Source: JALOAT01 sp041685115 (GTDB lineage: Bacteria > Pseudomonadota > Gammaproteobacteria > Thiohalomonadales > Thiohalomonadaceae). From it: 64,000 nucleotides of DNA. Location of the stretch: NCBI GenBank assembly GCA_041685115.1, contig JAWLGK010000002.1, positions 1-64,000 of the forward strand, read 5' to 3'. A model generated the notes under the pieces. That model was not told the origin of the DNA, ran no database searches, and saw only the letters and a list, made by a program, of their open reading frames with translations. Numbering within the stretch: the stretch's first letter is position 1; each line of letters opens with the position of its first letter. Of this stretch, positions 37,262 through 46,745 are shown in pieces. A program made the position numbers and the translations under genes.

Positions 37262-38104
37262 TTACTCGTCGAGAAAACGCATGGAGAGATCCACGGCGCA
37301 CACGTGTTTGGTCAGCGCGCCTACGGAAATGAAATCGACGCCCGTTTCCGCCACCTGGCGCAGTGTTTCCAGTTCCACATTGCCGGACGATTCCAGTTCG
37401 GCGCGTCCTGCCGTGAGGTTGACGGCCTCGCGCAGTTGCGCGAGATCCATGTTGTCGAGCAGCACCCGCTGGACGCCGGCATCCAGCGCCTCGTGCAGCT
37501 CGGTGAGGTTTTCCACCTCAACCTCAATCATCACGCCCGCGCCAACGAGCGACCGCGCGTGTTGCACGGCGGCGGTGATGGAGCCGGCCGCGGCGATGTG
37601 GTTTTCCTTGATCAGCACAGCGTCGTACAGGCCCATGCGGTGGTTATGGCAGCCGCCGCAACGCACGGCGTATTTTTGCGCCTTGCGCAGCCCGGGGAGG
37701 GTCTTGCGGGTGTCGAGTACACGCGTGTGGGTGCCTGCCACCGCTTCTGCGTAGCGTCGCGCCAGCGTGGCGGTGCCCGAAAGCGTCTGCAGGAAATTCA
37801 GCGCCGTGCGCTCCCCGGTAAGCAGTGCACGCGCCGGCCCTGCAAGGCGACACAGGCGACGGTCAGACTCGACACGCTCACCTTCCGTCACCTCCCAACT
37901 GATGGCGACGCGCGGGTCGATCTGGCGAAACACCTCATCGAACCAGGGGCGTCCGCAGATGACTGCGGCTTCTCGGCAGATGACTGTCGCCTGCACCGTG
38001 GCCTCCGCCGGGATCAGCCCGGCGGTGAGGTCGCCCGGCCCCACGTCCTCGGCAAGCGCGGCAAGCACCTGGCTGGCGATGTCTTCGGCGGTGACGAGGG
38101 TCAT
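37262..38104 (-). CDS. nadC: Quinolinate phosphoribosyltransferase
   Basis: This 280-residue enzyme forms nicotinate mononucleotide from quinolinate and PRPP in NAD synthesis. It keeps ERTALNFLQTLSGTATL, DTRKTLPGLRKAQKYAVRCG, NHRMGLYDAVLIKENH and the C-terminal GVDFISVGALTKH. The ATG at 38104 overlaps the stop of the symporter gene upstream by four bases. Confidence 0.96.
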   Translation of the reverse strand: MTLVTAEDIASQVLAALAEDVGPGDLTAGLIPAEATVQATVICREAAVICGRPWFDEVFRQIDPRVAISWEVTEGERVESDRRLCRLAGPARALLTGERTALNFLQTLSGTATLARRYAEAVAGTHTRVLDTRKTLPGLRKAQKYAVRCGGCHNHRMGLYDAVLIKENHIAAAGSITAAVQHARSLVGAGVMIEVEVENLTELHEALDAGVQRVLLDNMDLAQLREAVNLTAGRAELESSGNVELETLRQVAETGVDFISVGALTKHVCAVDLSMRFLDE

Positions 38105-39492
38105 GATTCGGTGATCTTGGCAGGTTCGTGAAGTGTGGCGTGGCGGACGAAATAGCCATCCTTGAACTTCTTGGCCAGACCCGCGAGCAGTAACAGCGAC
38201 AGCAGATTGGGTATGGCCATGAGCAGGTTGGTGATGTCTGCAATGTTCCACACCAGCTGCAAGGGCACGGCCGCGCCGAACACCACCAGCACGGTAAAGA
38301 TGACGCGGTAGGGTGTCACCGCGCGCTCGCCAAACAGGAAATGTGCCGAGCGATCGCCGTAGTAGGACCACGACACAATGGTGGAAAAGGCGAACAGCGC
38401 CAGGCCCACGCCCACTACGAGAGCACCCGCGTCACCAAGTGCCGAGCTGAAGGCCAACACGGTGAGCGCGGCGCCTTTCACACCCTCTGGCGCACCGATG
38501 TAGGCGCCGGTGACCACAATCACCAGACCGGTCATGGAGCAGATCACCAACGTGTCGATGAAGGGCTCCATCATGGCCACCAGGCCCTCGCGCGCGGGCT
38601 CGTTGGTACGTGCGGCGGCGTGGGCCATGGGTGACGAACCGAGGCCGGCCTCATTGGAAAACAGACCGCGCGCCACGCCCCAGCGGATGGCCTCGCCGAC
38701 GGCGGCGCCGCCCACGGCCCAGGGATTGAGCGCGTGGTTGAGGATGGTCGCGATGGCGTCCGGAATGGCGCTGGCGAAGTTGGCCAGCACGATGAGCGCA
38801 GCGACGATGTAGAAGATGGCCATGAAGGGCACGATGGCGCTGGCGAACCGTGCGATGCGCTTCACGCCGCCCAGGATCACCAGGCCCACCAGGGCGGCCA
38901 TGATCATGCCGACCATCCAGTCGTACTCGCGCATGTCGGGCCAGATGAACACCAGACCGTCCACCACCGAGTTGGCCTGGACCATGTTGCCGATGCCGAA
39001 CGAGGCGATGAGCGCGAAAGTGGCAAAAAGCGTGGCCATACGCTTCATCTTGAGGCCGTGCAGCAGGGTGTACATGGGCCCGCCCGCAACGCGCCCCTGC
39101 GGGTCGATTTCACGGAAGCGCAGCGCGAGGGTGCATTCGGTGAACTTGGTGGCCATGCCGAAGAAGGCCGTCATCCACATCCAGAACAGGGCGCCCGGCC
39201 CGCCAAGGGAAATGGCCGTGGCCACTCCGGCGATGTTGCCGGTGCCCACGGTGGCGGAGAGTGCCGTGGCCAGCGCCTGGAAGTGCGACACCTCGCCCTG
39301 GTGCGTGGGGTCGCTGTATTTTCCCGAGATGAGCTCCGCCGAATGCCGGAAGCCACGCACCTGGATGAAACCCAAGCGCAACGTAAGATAGACGCCGGTG
39401 CCGAGCAGCGCGGCGAGGGTTAAGGCATTGCCCCACAACAGGCCGGAGATCTGGCCCGTGATGTCGGTCAACCACTGAGTGGCGCTGTCCAT
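38101..39492 (-). CDS. Alanine/glycine:cation symporter (AGCS family)
   Basis: This 463-residue inner-membrane protein of the AlsT/DagA type uses Na+ or H+ to import alanine or glycine. It contains the family motifs ATALSATVGTGNIAGVATA, GGPGALFWMW and RGLFSNEAGLGSSPMAHAAA. The start at 39492 gives a normal N-terminus; further upstream codons lack homology. It is translationally coupled to nadC downstream, though no functional link is evident. Confidence 0.93.
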   Translation of the reverse strand: MDSATQWLTDITGQISGLLWGNALTLAALLGTGVYLTLRLGFIQVRGFRHSAELISGKYSDPTHQGEVSHFQALATALSATVGTGNIAGVATAISLGGPGALFWMWMTAFFGMATKFTECTLALRFREIDPQGRVAGGPMYTLLHGLKMKRMATLFATFALIASFGIGNMVQANSVVDGLVFIWPDMREYDWMVGMIMAALVGLVILGGVKRIARFASAIVPFMAIFYIVAALIVLANFASAIPDAIATILNHALNPWAVGGAAVGEAIRWGVARGLFSNEAGLGSSPMAHAAARTNEPAREGLVAMMEPFIDTLVICSMTGLVIVVTGAYIGAPEGVKGAALTVLAFSSALGDAGALVVGVGLALFAFSTIVSWSYYGDRSAHFLFGERAVTPYRVIFTVLVVFGAAVPLQLVWNIADITNLLMAIPNLLSLLLLAGLAKKFKDGYFVRHATLHEPAKITES

Positions 39493-39641
39493 GTCTTGGT
39501 CCCCCCGAAATGACTGGCACATCTTACCGGAAGCCACCGCGTCATGTTGCGCGCGCGGGCCCGCTGGCGCTGGTTTTTTGGCGGGCGGCCGGTATGATCC
39601 CTGCTCGGAAGGCCCGGGCCTTCCCACGAGGACACGGCTTG

Positions 39642-40217
39642 ATGATGCTGCACATCGATACCACGACCGGATTGCTCGCACAGGCCCGCCAGGTGGCGTC
39701 ACCGAACCAGGATGAGCGGCCGGCAGGGACGGCGGTCGACCTGGTGGTGGTGCACGGCATTTCGCTGCCGCCGTGTCAGTTCGGCGGGCCCTGGATCGAC
39801 CAGCTGTTTACCAACAACCTCGACCCGCAAGCGCACCCCTATTTCGCCACCATTCACACCTTGCGTGTCTCGGCCCATTTGCTCATCCGGCGTGACGGCG
39901 AACTGGTGCAGTACGTGCCGTTCAACCGCCGGGCGTGGCACGCGGGTGTTTCGTGCTTCGAGGGACGCGAGCGATGCAATGATTTTTCCATTGGTATCGA
40001 ACTGGAAGGCTGCGACGAACTGCCGTACGAGGACGTGCAATACGTCCGGCTGGGCACGTTGCTGGCCGCCCTGATGACGGCCTACCCGTCCATCCGCCCC
40101 GCGCGCGTGGCGGGACACTGCCACATCGCGCCCGGGCGCAAGCTCGACCCGGGTCCGCATTTCGACTGGCCGCGTCTCTATGCGTTAATAGGCGAAGCGG
40201 GGCGCGCGGCAGTGTAG
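39642..40217 (+). CDS. ampD: N-acetyl-anhydromuramyl-L-alanine amidase AmpD
   Basis: This 191-residue cytosolic zinc amidase recycles muropeptides. Zinc ligands are recognisable in VVVHGISLPP, and in GHCHIAPGRKLDPGPHFDW near the C-terminus (His and Asp). Two adjacent ATG codons (39642, 39645) could start it. It pairs with ampE 29 bases downstream. No ampC/ampR is in the window, so the role here is wall recycling. Confidence 0.94.
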   Translation: MMLHIDTTTGLLAQARQVASPNQDERPAGTAVDLVVVHGISLPPCQFGGPWIDQLFTNNLDPQAHPYFATIHTLRVSAHLLIRRDGELVQYVPFNRRAWHAGVSCFEGRERCNDFSIGIELEGCDELPYEDVQYVRLGTLLAALMTAYPSIRPARVAGHCHIAPGRKLDPGPHFDWPRLYALIGEAGRAAV

Positions 40218-40246
40218 AATCAACCCTCCGGTAAGGGAGCGGCCCC

Positions 40247-41107
40247 ATGGCTTTGATTACGGTTCTTCTGAGTCTTCTCATCGAGCACTACCTCGGCACG
40301 CTCGAGGAATTCAGGCGTTACCGCTGGTTCACGGAATTCACCGACCGGATACGCGCGGCGCTCCCGGAGCGGCTCGCCGACTCGCCCCTGGCGGTGGCGC
40401 TGGTGCTTGGCTTGCCGACACTGGTGGTGCTGCTGCTGGCCGCCGCGCTGGCCGAGACCTGGCTGGTGCTGGGCCTTGGTTTCGGCCTGCTGGTATTGCT
40501 CTACAGCTTCGGCCCGCAGGACATGGAAGCCCGCGTGGAGGCCTGGCTGGAGGCCCGTGAACGCGACGACGAGGAATCGGCGCGCTGGCATGTGGCCGAG
40601 ATCCTCGGCGCCGACATGCCCGAGGACCCTCAGCAGATCGCGCGCTCGGTGATGGAAACCGCCTTCGTGGAGATGCACGAGCGCTTGCTCGCGGTAGTGT
40701 TCTGGTTCGTGGCGTTCGGCCCGGCCGGCGCCTTGCTGTATCGCCTCACCGCGCTGTTGCGCAATCGTACGCGCAACGACGACAGCGCCTTCGCGGAATG
40801 GACCGCGCGTGTCCATTACGCGCTTGGCTGGATACCGGCCCGCTTGACCGCCCTCGGTTACGCCGCGGCTGGCAGCTTCGTGGATGCGTTGCAGTACTGG
40901 CGTGAAGAGGCGGGCAAGTGGCGCGATGTGAACCGCGGCGTGCTCATCGCCGCCGGGCTGGGCGCCCTCCAGTACGGTGCGGTGGAGAGCACCGGCAAGG
41001 AAGCGGAACTGGATGACATGCGCGCCACCGTCGCACTGCTGCGCCGTACGCTGGTGGTGTGGGTGGCCGCCCTCGCGGTGATTACCCTGGCGGGCTGGAC
41101 CAGCTGA
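40247..41107 (+). CDS. ampE: Inner-membrane protein AmpE
   Basis: This 286-residue membrane protein starts MALITVLLSLLIEHYLGTLE. It has paired hydrophobic segments near residues 47-85, one near 140-165 and one at the end. AmpE is proposed to be an envelope signalling protein of the ampDE operon; its biochemical activity is unknown. The order ampD-ampE is conserved. Confidence 0.88.
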   Translation: MALITVLLSLLIEHYLGTLEEFRRYRWFTEFTDRIRAALPERLADSPLAVALVLGLPTLVVLLLAAALAETWLVLGLGFGLLVLLYSFGPQDMEARVEAWLEARERDDEESARWHVAEILGADMPEDPQQIARSVMETAFVEMHERLLAVVFWFVAFGPAGALLYRLTALLRNRTRNDDSAFAEWTARVHYALGWIPARLTALGYAAAGSFVDALQYWREEAGKWRDVNRGVLIAAGLGALQYGAVESTGKEAELDDMRATVALLRRTLVVWVAALAVITLAGWTS

Positions 41108-41118
41108 TTCGACGCCCC

Positions 41119-41703
41119 ATGACCGTTCTGGATCTCATCCGTCACGGTGAACCCGTGGGGGGCCGGCGTTATCGCGGGCACCTGGACGACCCACTGTCCG
41201 AAAAGGGCTGGCGTCAGATGCGCGAGGCGGTGGCTGATCACTGCCCATGGGACGCCGTCGTCAGCTCACCCCTGCGGCGCTGCGCCGCCTTCGCCGAGGA
41301 CCTGGTCGCGCGTCACGGCCTGCCCCTGACGCTGGAGCCGCGCTTCCAGGAAGTGGGCTTCGGCGACTGGGAGGGCCGCACCCGCGAGGAACTGGAGGCG
41401 GACAGCCCGGGCTGCCTGCGGCATTTCTACAGCGACCCGATCAACCACACGCCGCCGGGCGCCGAACCGCTGCTGGACTTTCAGCAACGGGTCCTTGCCG
41501 GACTCGACGATCTGCTGGCCCGCAATGGCGGCCGCCACGTGCTGTTGGTCGGCCACGCGGGGCTCATCCGCGTCATCATTGGCCATGCCCTGGCCATCCC
41601 ACTCGCCCACATCTTCCGCATCAACGTGGACAATGCCTGTCTCACGCGCCTGCGTGTGGATGCCGGGCAGCCGGCCCTGATGTTCCACGCCGGCCGGCTC
41701 TGA
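41119..41703 (+). CDS. Histidine phosphatase family protein
   Basis: This 194-residue protein has the phosphohistidine motif LIRHGEP at residues 6-12, VVSSPLRRC (about 47-55), and the second catalytic histidine in VGHAGLIR. It resembles CobC-type alpha-ribazole phosphatase and related small-molecule phosphatases. No cobalamin gene lies nearby, so the substrate is open. It starts 11 bases after ampE. Confidence 0.85.
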   Translation: MTVLDLIRHGEPVGGRRYRGHLDDPLSEKGWRQMREAVADHCPWDAVVSSPLRRCAAFAEDLVARHGLPLTLEPRFQEVGFGDWEGRTREELEADSPGCLRHFYSDPINHTPPGAEPLLDFQQRVLAGLDDLLARNGGRHVLLVGHAGLIRVIIGHALAIPLAHIFRINVDNACLTRLRVDAGQPALMFHAGRL

Positions 41704-41764
41704 GCGCCCACGGTCGGCAGCGCCGCTATGCTTTTTCTGATCCACCGCCGGACTCCGGAACCCC

Positions 41765-44392
41765 ATGCCGAACGATCGCACCGTTTATCTGAAGGACTAC
41801 ACCGCGCCCGCCTACCATATCGCCCGCGCCGATCTGCGCTTCGAACTGGACGAGGCGAATACCTTGGTGCACGCCAGGCTCGCCATCCGCGCCCAGCGCC
41901 CCGGCGAGCCGCTGCGCCTGCACGGTGAGGCGCTGGAGTTGTTGTCCGTCGCGCTGGACGGTGGCGCGCTCGCCGCTTCGGCCTATCGCATCGAAGATGG
42001 CATGCTGGTGATCGACGACGTCCCCGCCGGGTTCACCCTGGAGACCACGAGCCGCATCCATCCGAACGCCAACACGGCGCTGGAGGGTCTGTACGTCTCG
42101 GGCGGCAATTTCTGCAGCCAATGCGAGGCGGAAGGTTTCCGCAAGATCACCTGGTTCATCGACCGCCCCGACAACATGACGGTGTTCACCACGCGCATCG
42201 AGGCGGACAGGGCGCGCTATCCGGTGCTGCTGTCCAACGGCAATTGCGTGGCCCAGGGTGAACTGGCCGACGGTCGGCATTTCTCCGAATGGTACGACCC
42301 GTTTCCCAAACCTTCCTATCTCTTCGCCCTGGTGGCCGGCGACCTGGCCTGCCTGGCAGATCACTTCACCACCGCGTCGGGTCGCCGCGTAGCGCTGCGG
42401 CTTTATGTGCAGCACGGCAACGAAGACAAGGCACAGCACGCCATGGCCTCGCTCAAGAAAGCGATGCGTTGGGACGAGGAAGTCTACGGTCGCGAATACG
42501 ATCTGGACGTGTACATGATCGTGGCGGTGGACGACTTCAACATGGGCGCCATGGAGAACAAGGGGCTCAACGTGTTCAATTCCCGCTACGTGCTGGCGCG
42601 CCCGGAGACGGCCACCGATGCGGACTTCATGGCCATCGAAGGCGTCATCGCTCACGAGTATTTCCACAACTGGTCGGGCAACCGCATCACCTGCCGCGAC
42701 TGGTTCCAGCTCTCCCTCAAGGAAGGCTTCACGGTACTGCGCGACCAGCAGTTCAGCGAGGACATGACCTCGGGACCGGTGGCGCGCATCGGTGAAGTGG
42801 GCGTGTTGCGCAGCCAGCAGTTCCGCGAGGACGCGGGCCCCATGGCCCATCCGGTGCGCCCGCCGTCCTACCAGGAGATCAACAACTTCTACACCCTGAC
42901 CGTGTACAACAAGGGCGCGGAAGTGGTGCGCATGCTGCGCACACTGCTGGGCGCCGAGGGCTTCCGGCGCGGCACTGATCTGTATTTTTCACGCCACGAC
43001 GGCCAGGCGGTCACCACGGACGATTTCGTGCATGCCCTGGAAGATGCCAACGGCGTGGACCTCACCCGTTTCCGGCGCTGGTACGATCAGGCGGGCACGC
43101 CGGAGGTGTCGGCGTATGGCGAATACGATGCCAGCGCGCGGCGTTACGCCCTGCACCTGAGCCAGCGCACGCCCGCCACGCCTGGCCAGCCGGAAAAGCT
43201 ACCGTTTCACATCCCCATGACGGTGGCGCTGCTCGGCAGCGACGGCAGTGAGCTTCCGTTGCGCCTGGAACACGAGTCCGCGCCGAACGGGACTTCACGG
43301 GTGCTTGAACTCACCGAGGACGAACAGCGCTTCGTGTTTGAGGACATACCCGCCGCACCGGTGCCGTCGCTGCTGCGCGGATTTTCCGCGCCCGTGAAAC
43401 TCACATTTCCGTACACGGATGCGGACCTCGCCTTCCTCATGGCCCATGATGCCGATCCCTTCAACCGCTGGGACGCCAGCCAGCGCCTCGCGCTCGGTGT
43501 GATGCTGCGCGCCCTGGATGGGCGCAGATCCGGCGATGAACCCGCGCTGGATGCCGGCCTCTCCCAAGCCTTCGCGACCACGCTCCGTCACCCGACACTG
43601 GACAAGGCCCTCATCGCCGAGGCGCTCACCCTGCCTGATACCGACTACGTGGCCGGCTTCGTGGATGTGGCCGACCCGGTGGCAATCCACGCCGTGCGCA
43701 CCGAGCTGCGTCGGGCCCTCGCCAAGACACACCGCGACCTGCTCCTCACCACCTTCGACGAGCACCGCGCGCAGGGTGCGTACAGTCTCGACATGGCGGC
43801 GGTCGGACGTCGGCGCCTGAAGAATCTTTGTCTCGGCTATCTGCTGGAGTTGGGTGAACCGGCGCTACGTGCGCGCGCACTGGCGCAGTACCATGAGGCG
43901 GACAACATGACCGACGCCCTCGCGGCCCTCACGGCCCTGGTACACAGCGCGGGTCCGGAACACGAGGAGGTGCTGGTGGCGTTCTATCGTCGCTGGCGGC
44001 AGGACCCGCTGGTGCTGGACAAATGGTTTACACTGCAGGCGACCGCGCCGCTGCCAGGCACGCTGGCGCGCGTACGTGAGCTGACCCGGCATCCGGATTT
44101 CAATTTGAAAAACCCCAACCGTGTGCGTGCACTCATCGGTGCCTTCAGCCAGCGCAACCCGGCGCAATTCCACGATGCCGGCGGTGAGGGGTATGCGCTG
44201 CTGGCCGAACACGTGCTGGCGCTGGACGGGCTCAATCCGCAGATCGCCGCACGCCTCGCCGGCCCGTTCACACAATGGCGCCGCTACGACCCGGCACGTC
44301 AGACGCTGATGCGCCGGCAGCTGGAGCGCCTGCTGGCCGCGCCCGGCCTGTCGGCGGACGTCTACGAGATTGCCAGCAAGAGCCTCGCGTAA
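41765..44392 (+). CDS. pepN: Aminopeptidase N
   Basis: This 875-residue M1 zinc aminopeptidase carries the GAMEN substrate motif (about residues 260-264) and the zinc site HEYFHNW (about 297-303) with the third ligand in LKEGFTV, 18 residues on. It has the long C-terminal helical domain of the E. coli PepN branch. It degrades peptides from the cytosolic protein turnover. It is convergent with the cyclic-di-GMP genes across the repeat array. Confidence 0.97.
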   Translation: MPNDRTVYLKDYTAPAYHIARADLRFELDEANTLVHARLAIRAQRPGEPLRLHGEALELLSVALDGGALAASAYRIEDGMLVIDDVPAGFTLETTSRIHPNANTALEGLYVSGGNFCSQCEAEGFRKITWFIDRPDNMTVFTTRIEADRARYPVLLSNGNCVAQGELADGRHFSEWYDPFPKPSYLFALVAGDLACLADHFTTASGRRVALRLYVQHGNEDKAQHAMASLKKAMRWDEEVYGREYDLDVYMIVAVDDFNMGAMENKGLNVFNSRYVLARPETATDADFMAIEGVIAHEYFHNWSGNRITCRDWFQLSLKEGFTVLRDQQFSEDMTSGPVARIGEVGVLRSQQFREDAGPMAHPVRPPSYQEINNFYTLTVYNKGAEVVRMLRTLLGAEGFRRGTDLYFSRHDGQAVTTDDFVHALEDANGVDLTRFRRWYDQAGTPEVSAYGEYDASARRYALHLSQRTPATPGQPEKLPFHIPMTVALLGSDGSELPLRLEHESAPNGTSRVLELTEDEQRFVFEDIPAAPVPSLLRGFSAPVKLTFPYTDADLAFLMAHDADPFNRWDASQRLALGVMLRALDGRRSGDEPALDAGLSQAFATTLRHPTLDKALIAEALTLPDTDYVAGFVDVADPVAIHAVRTELRRALAKTHRDLLLTTFDEHRAQGAYSLDMAAVGRRRLKNLCLGYLLELGEPALRARALAQYHEADNMTDALAALTALVHSAGPEHEEVLVAFYRRWRQDPLVLDKWFTLQATAPLPGTLARVRELTRHPDFNLKNPNRVRALIGAFSQRNPAQFHDAGGEGYALLAEHVLALDGLNPQIAARLAGPFTQWRRYDPARQTLMRRQLERLLAAPGLSADVYEIASKSLA

Positions 44393-44443
44393 GCACGCTC
44401 GCGCGAGTTCACCGGTGATCCCCGCCACGGAAAATTCCCCGCT

Positions 44444-45397
44444 GTAGGTCACGTTGACGCGAAGCGTCTACGTGACAGAGCCCTGTGGACCCGTCACGTA
44501 GCTTCGCAACGTGACCTACGGGACTGTCTGTACCGATCCGCCGTGATATGCCTGCCGTAGGTCACGTTGACGCGAAGCGTCTACGTGACAGAGCCCTGTG
44601 GATCCGTCACGTAGCTTCGCAACGTGACCTACGGGACTGTCTGCACCGATCCGCCGTGATATGCCTGCCGTAGGTCACGTTGACGCGAAGCGTCTACGTG
44701 ACAGAGCCCTGTGGATCCGTCACGTAGCTTCGCAACGTGACCTACGGGATTGCCCGCACCGATCCGCCGTGATACGTGCCTGCCGTAGGTCACGTTGACG
44801 CGAAGCGTCTACGTGNNNNNNNNNNNNNNNNNNNNNNNNNNNNNNNNNNNNNNNNNNNNNNNNNNNNNNNNNNNNNNNNNNNNNNNNNNNNNNNNNNNNN
44901 NNNNNNNNNNNNNNNCACGTAGCTTCGCAACGTGACCTACGGGATTGCCCGCACCGATCGGGCCGCGATATGCCTGCCGTAGGTCACGTTGACGCGAAGC
45001 GTCTACGTGACAGAGCCCTGTGGACCCGTCACGTAGCTTCGCAACGTGACCTACGGGATTGCCCGCACCGATCCGCCGTGATACGTGCCTGCCGTAGGTC
45101 ACGTTGACGCGAAGCGTCTACGTGACAGAACCCTGTGGACCCGTCACGTAGCTTCGCAACGTGACCTACGGGATTGCCCGCACCGATCGGGCCGCGATAT
45201 GCCTGCCGTAGGTCACGTTGACGCGAAGCGTCTACGTGACAGAACCCTGTGGACCCGTCACGTAGCTTCGCAATGTGACCTACGGGATTGCCCGCACCGA
45301 TCGGGCCGCGATATGCCTGCCGTAGGTCACGTTGACGCTAAGCGTCTACGTGACAGAGCCCTGTGGACCCGTCACGTAGCTTCAAAACGTAACCACC
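44444..45397. repeat. Tandem array of about 113-115 bp structured palindromic repeats
   Basis: At least eight copies of a unit begin near 44444, 44557, 44670, 44784, 44979, 45094, 45208 and 45322, with a further partial copy after the gap at 44916. Each has a 77-base palindromic core with outer arms GTAGGTCACGTTG and CAACGTGACCTAC. Nested inside are a GACGCGAAGCGTC hairpin and inner arms CTACGTGAC/GTCACGTAG. A linker of about 37 bases separates cores. The array lies between convergent pepN and the diguanylate cyclase gene, so it may act as a bidirectional terminator or as an expanded REP/BIME-type element. The region 44393-45446 holds no credible gene. Confidence 0.92.
44816..44915. other. 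Assembly gap (100 N)
   Basis: Exactly 100 N characters lie inside the tandem repeat. The spacing between flanking repeat starts is not a multiple of the unit, so the gap length is nominal and the true copy number is unknown. Confidence 0.97.
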
Positions 45398-45446
45398 CAC
45401 CCCGATTGTCTCCCTATGCCAATGGCACAGGTTGCCGTGCGCGCCA

Positions 45447-46745
45447 TCACTCCAGCTCTGGCGAATAGAAGCAGAACTGGTTCTTGCCGCGCTGCTTGGC
45501 CACATACATGGCCGTGTCGGCGCGATGGAGCAGGTTGTCGGAGTCGAGGCCATGCTGCGGATACAGGCTGATGCCGACGCTGGTGGTGATTCGCGCCTCT
45601 TGCTCGCCCGCAAAGGTGAACGGCTTGGCGAGCTCATCGATGACCTTGCGCGCGACCGCCGAGACATCACTGCTTTCGCCGAGGTCCGGCAGGATGATGG
45701 CAAATTCGTCCCCACCCAGACGCGCGACCGTATCGGATTGGCGCAACTGTGCGGTCAGGCGCTGTGCCACCTGGCCGAGTAACTCGTCGCCTGCACCGTG
45801 GCCAAACCTGTCGTTGACGTCCTTGAAACCGTCGAGATCGAGAAATATCACCGCCAGTGACCTGCGGTTGCGCCGCGCCCGTGCCAGCGCCTGTTTGAAG
45901 CGGTCCTGGAACAGTACGCGGTTGGGCAACTCAGTCAGCGGATCGTAGTGTGCGAGGTGATAGAGCCGCTCCTCGTTCTCCTTCTCGGTGGTGATGTCGC
46001 TGAAGATGCCGACGTAGTGGGTCAGTTCGTTGCGCTCATTCCTGACGCTGCTGATGGACAACCATTCAAGATAGATGTCGCCGTTCTTGCGGCGGTTCCA
46101 GATCTCGCCCTGCCAATGGCCGAGCTGTTGCAGTGCCCGCCACATGGCCGCATAGAACTCCTGGGACTGCCGTCCGGAGTACAGGAGATGCGGCGAATTG
46201 CCAATGGCTTCCTCGGCGCTGTAACCGGTAACTTCGGAAAACGCCCGGTTCACGTTGAGGATGACGCCGCCCGGCGTGGTGATGACGACCCCTTCCTTGG
46301 CGTTTTCGAATACCTTGGCCATCAATCGCGAAGCAACGCCGATATTCTGCTTGATACTCTGGCGCACGGATTTCAACAACTCGCGCAACTCAAGACCGAG
46401 TTGGATGAAATGCTCGTATTCGGCCTCTTGCAAGGCCTCCGCCCGCTGCCGCTGCAGCAGCAGACGTCGCGCGACGTCGTGCAGGCGGCTGTGCACCGCG
46501 CCGATGGCAGCGAACTGGGGGATGTCGAGCAACGCCGTGTCATCCATTCCGTGATACCAGCGCCCAAATTGGCACAGCAGGTGTGGTTTGGCCGCGACAT
46601 CATGGACATGGGACGCACATCCGAAAATGAGGCTCTTGTTCACCCGCGTCAGCCATAGCTCGTGCATGTCAATGGCCTGTTCCAGCTCATTGGCGTACTG
46701 ATCGAGCTCGCTGCTGGTCAGCTGTTCGATGAACGCGGCGTTCAT
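45447..46745 (-). CDS. Zinc-sensing diguanylate cyclase (CZB-PAS-GGDEF)
   Basis: This 432-residue protein has an N-terminal CZB domain with ligands H28, C58, H85 and H89; the 30-27-4 spacing equals that of E. coli DgcZ, where zinc inhibits activity. A PAS domain (about residues 140-265) and a GGDEF domain (about 275-430) follow. The active site RLGGDEFAIIL and an inhibitory RxxD site (RQSD) five residues upstream are intact, so it should make cyclic-di-GMP with product feedback. Its start overlaps the preceding gene by four bases. Confidence 0.92.
   Translation of the reverse strand: MNAAFIEQLTSSELDQYANELEQAIDMHELWLTRVNKSLIFGCASHVHDVAAKPHLLCQFGRWYHGMDDTALLDIPQFAAIGAVHSRLHDVARRLLLQRQRAEALQEAEYEHFIQLGLELRELLKSVRQSIKQNIGVASRLMAKVFENAKEGVVITTPGGVILNVNRAFSEVTGYSAEEAIGNSPHLLYSGRQSQEFYAAMWRALQQLGHWQGEIWNRRKNGDIYLEWLSISSVRNERNELTHYVGIFSDITTEKENEERLYHLAHYDPLTELPNRVLFQDRFKQALARARRNRRSLAVIFLDLDGFKDVNDRFGHGAGDELLGQVAQRLTAQLRQSDTVARLGGDEFAIILPDLGESSDVSAVARKVIDELAKPFTFAGEQEARITTSVGISLYPQHGLDSDNLLHRADTAMYVAKQRGKNQFCFYSPELE

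Noticed and set aside
45085..45468. A 127-codon open frame with a repeated 38-residue peptide
   Set aside because: It is created by the 114-base repeat period, which preserves frame in the last copies only. Earlier copies are 113 bases and shift frame. No ribosome-binding site or homology.
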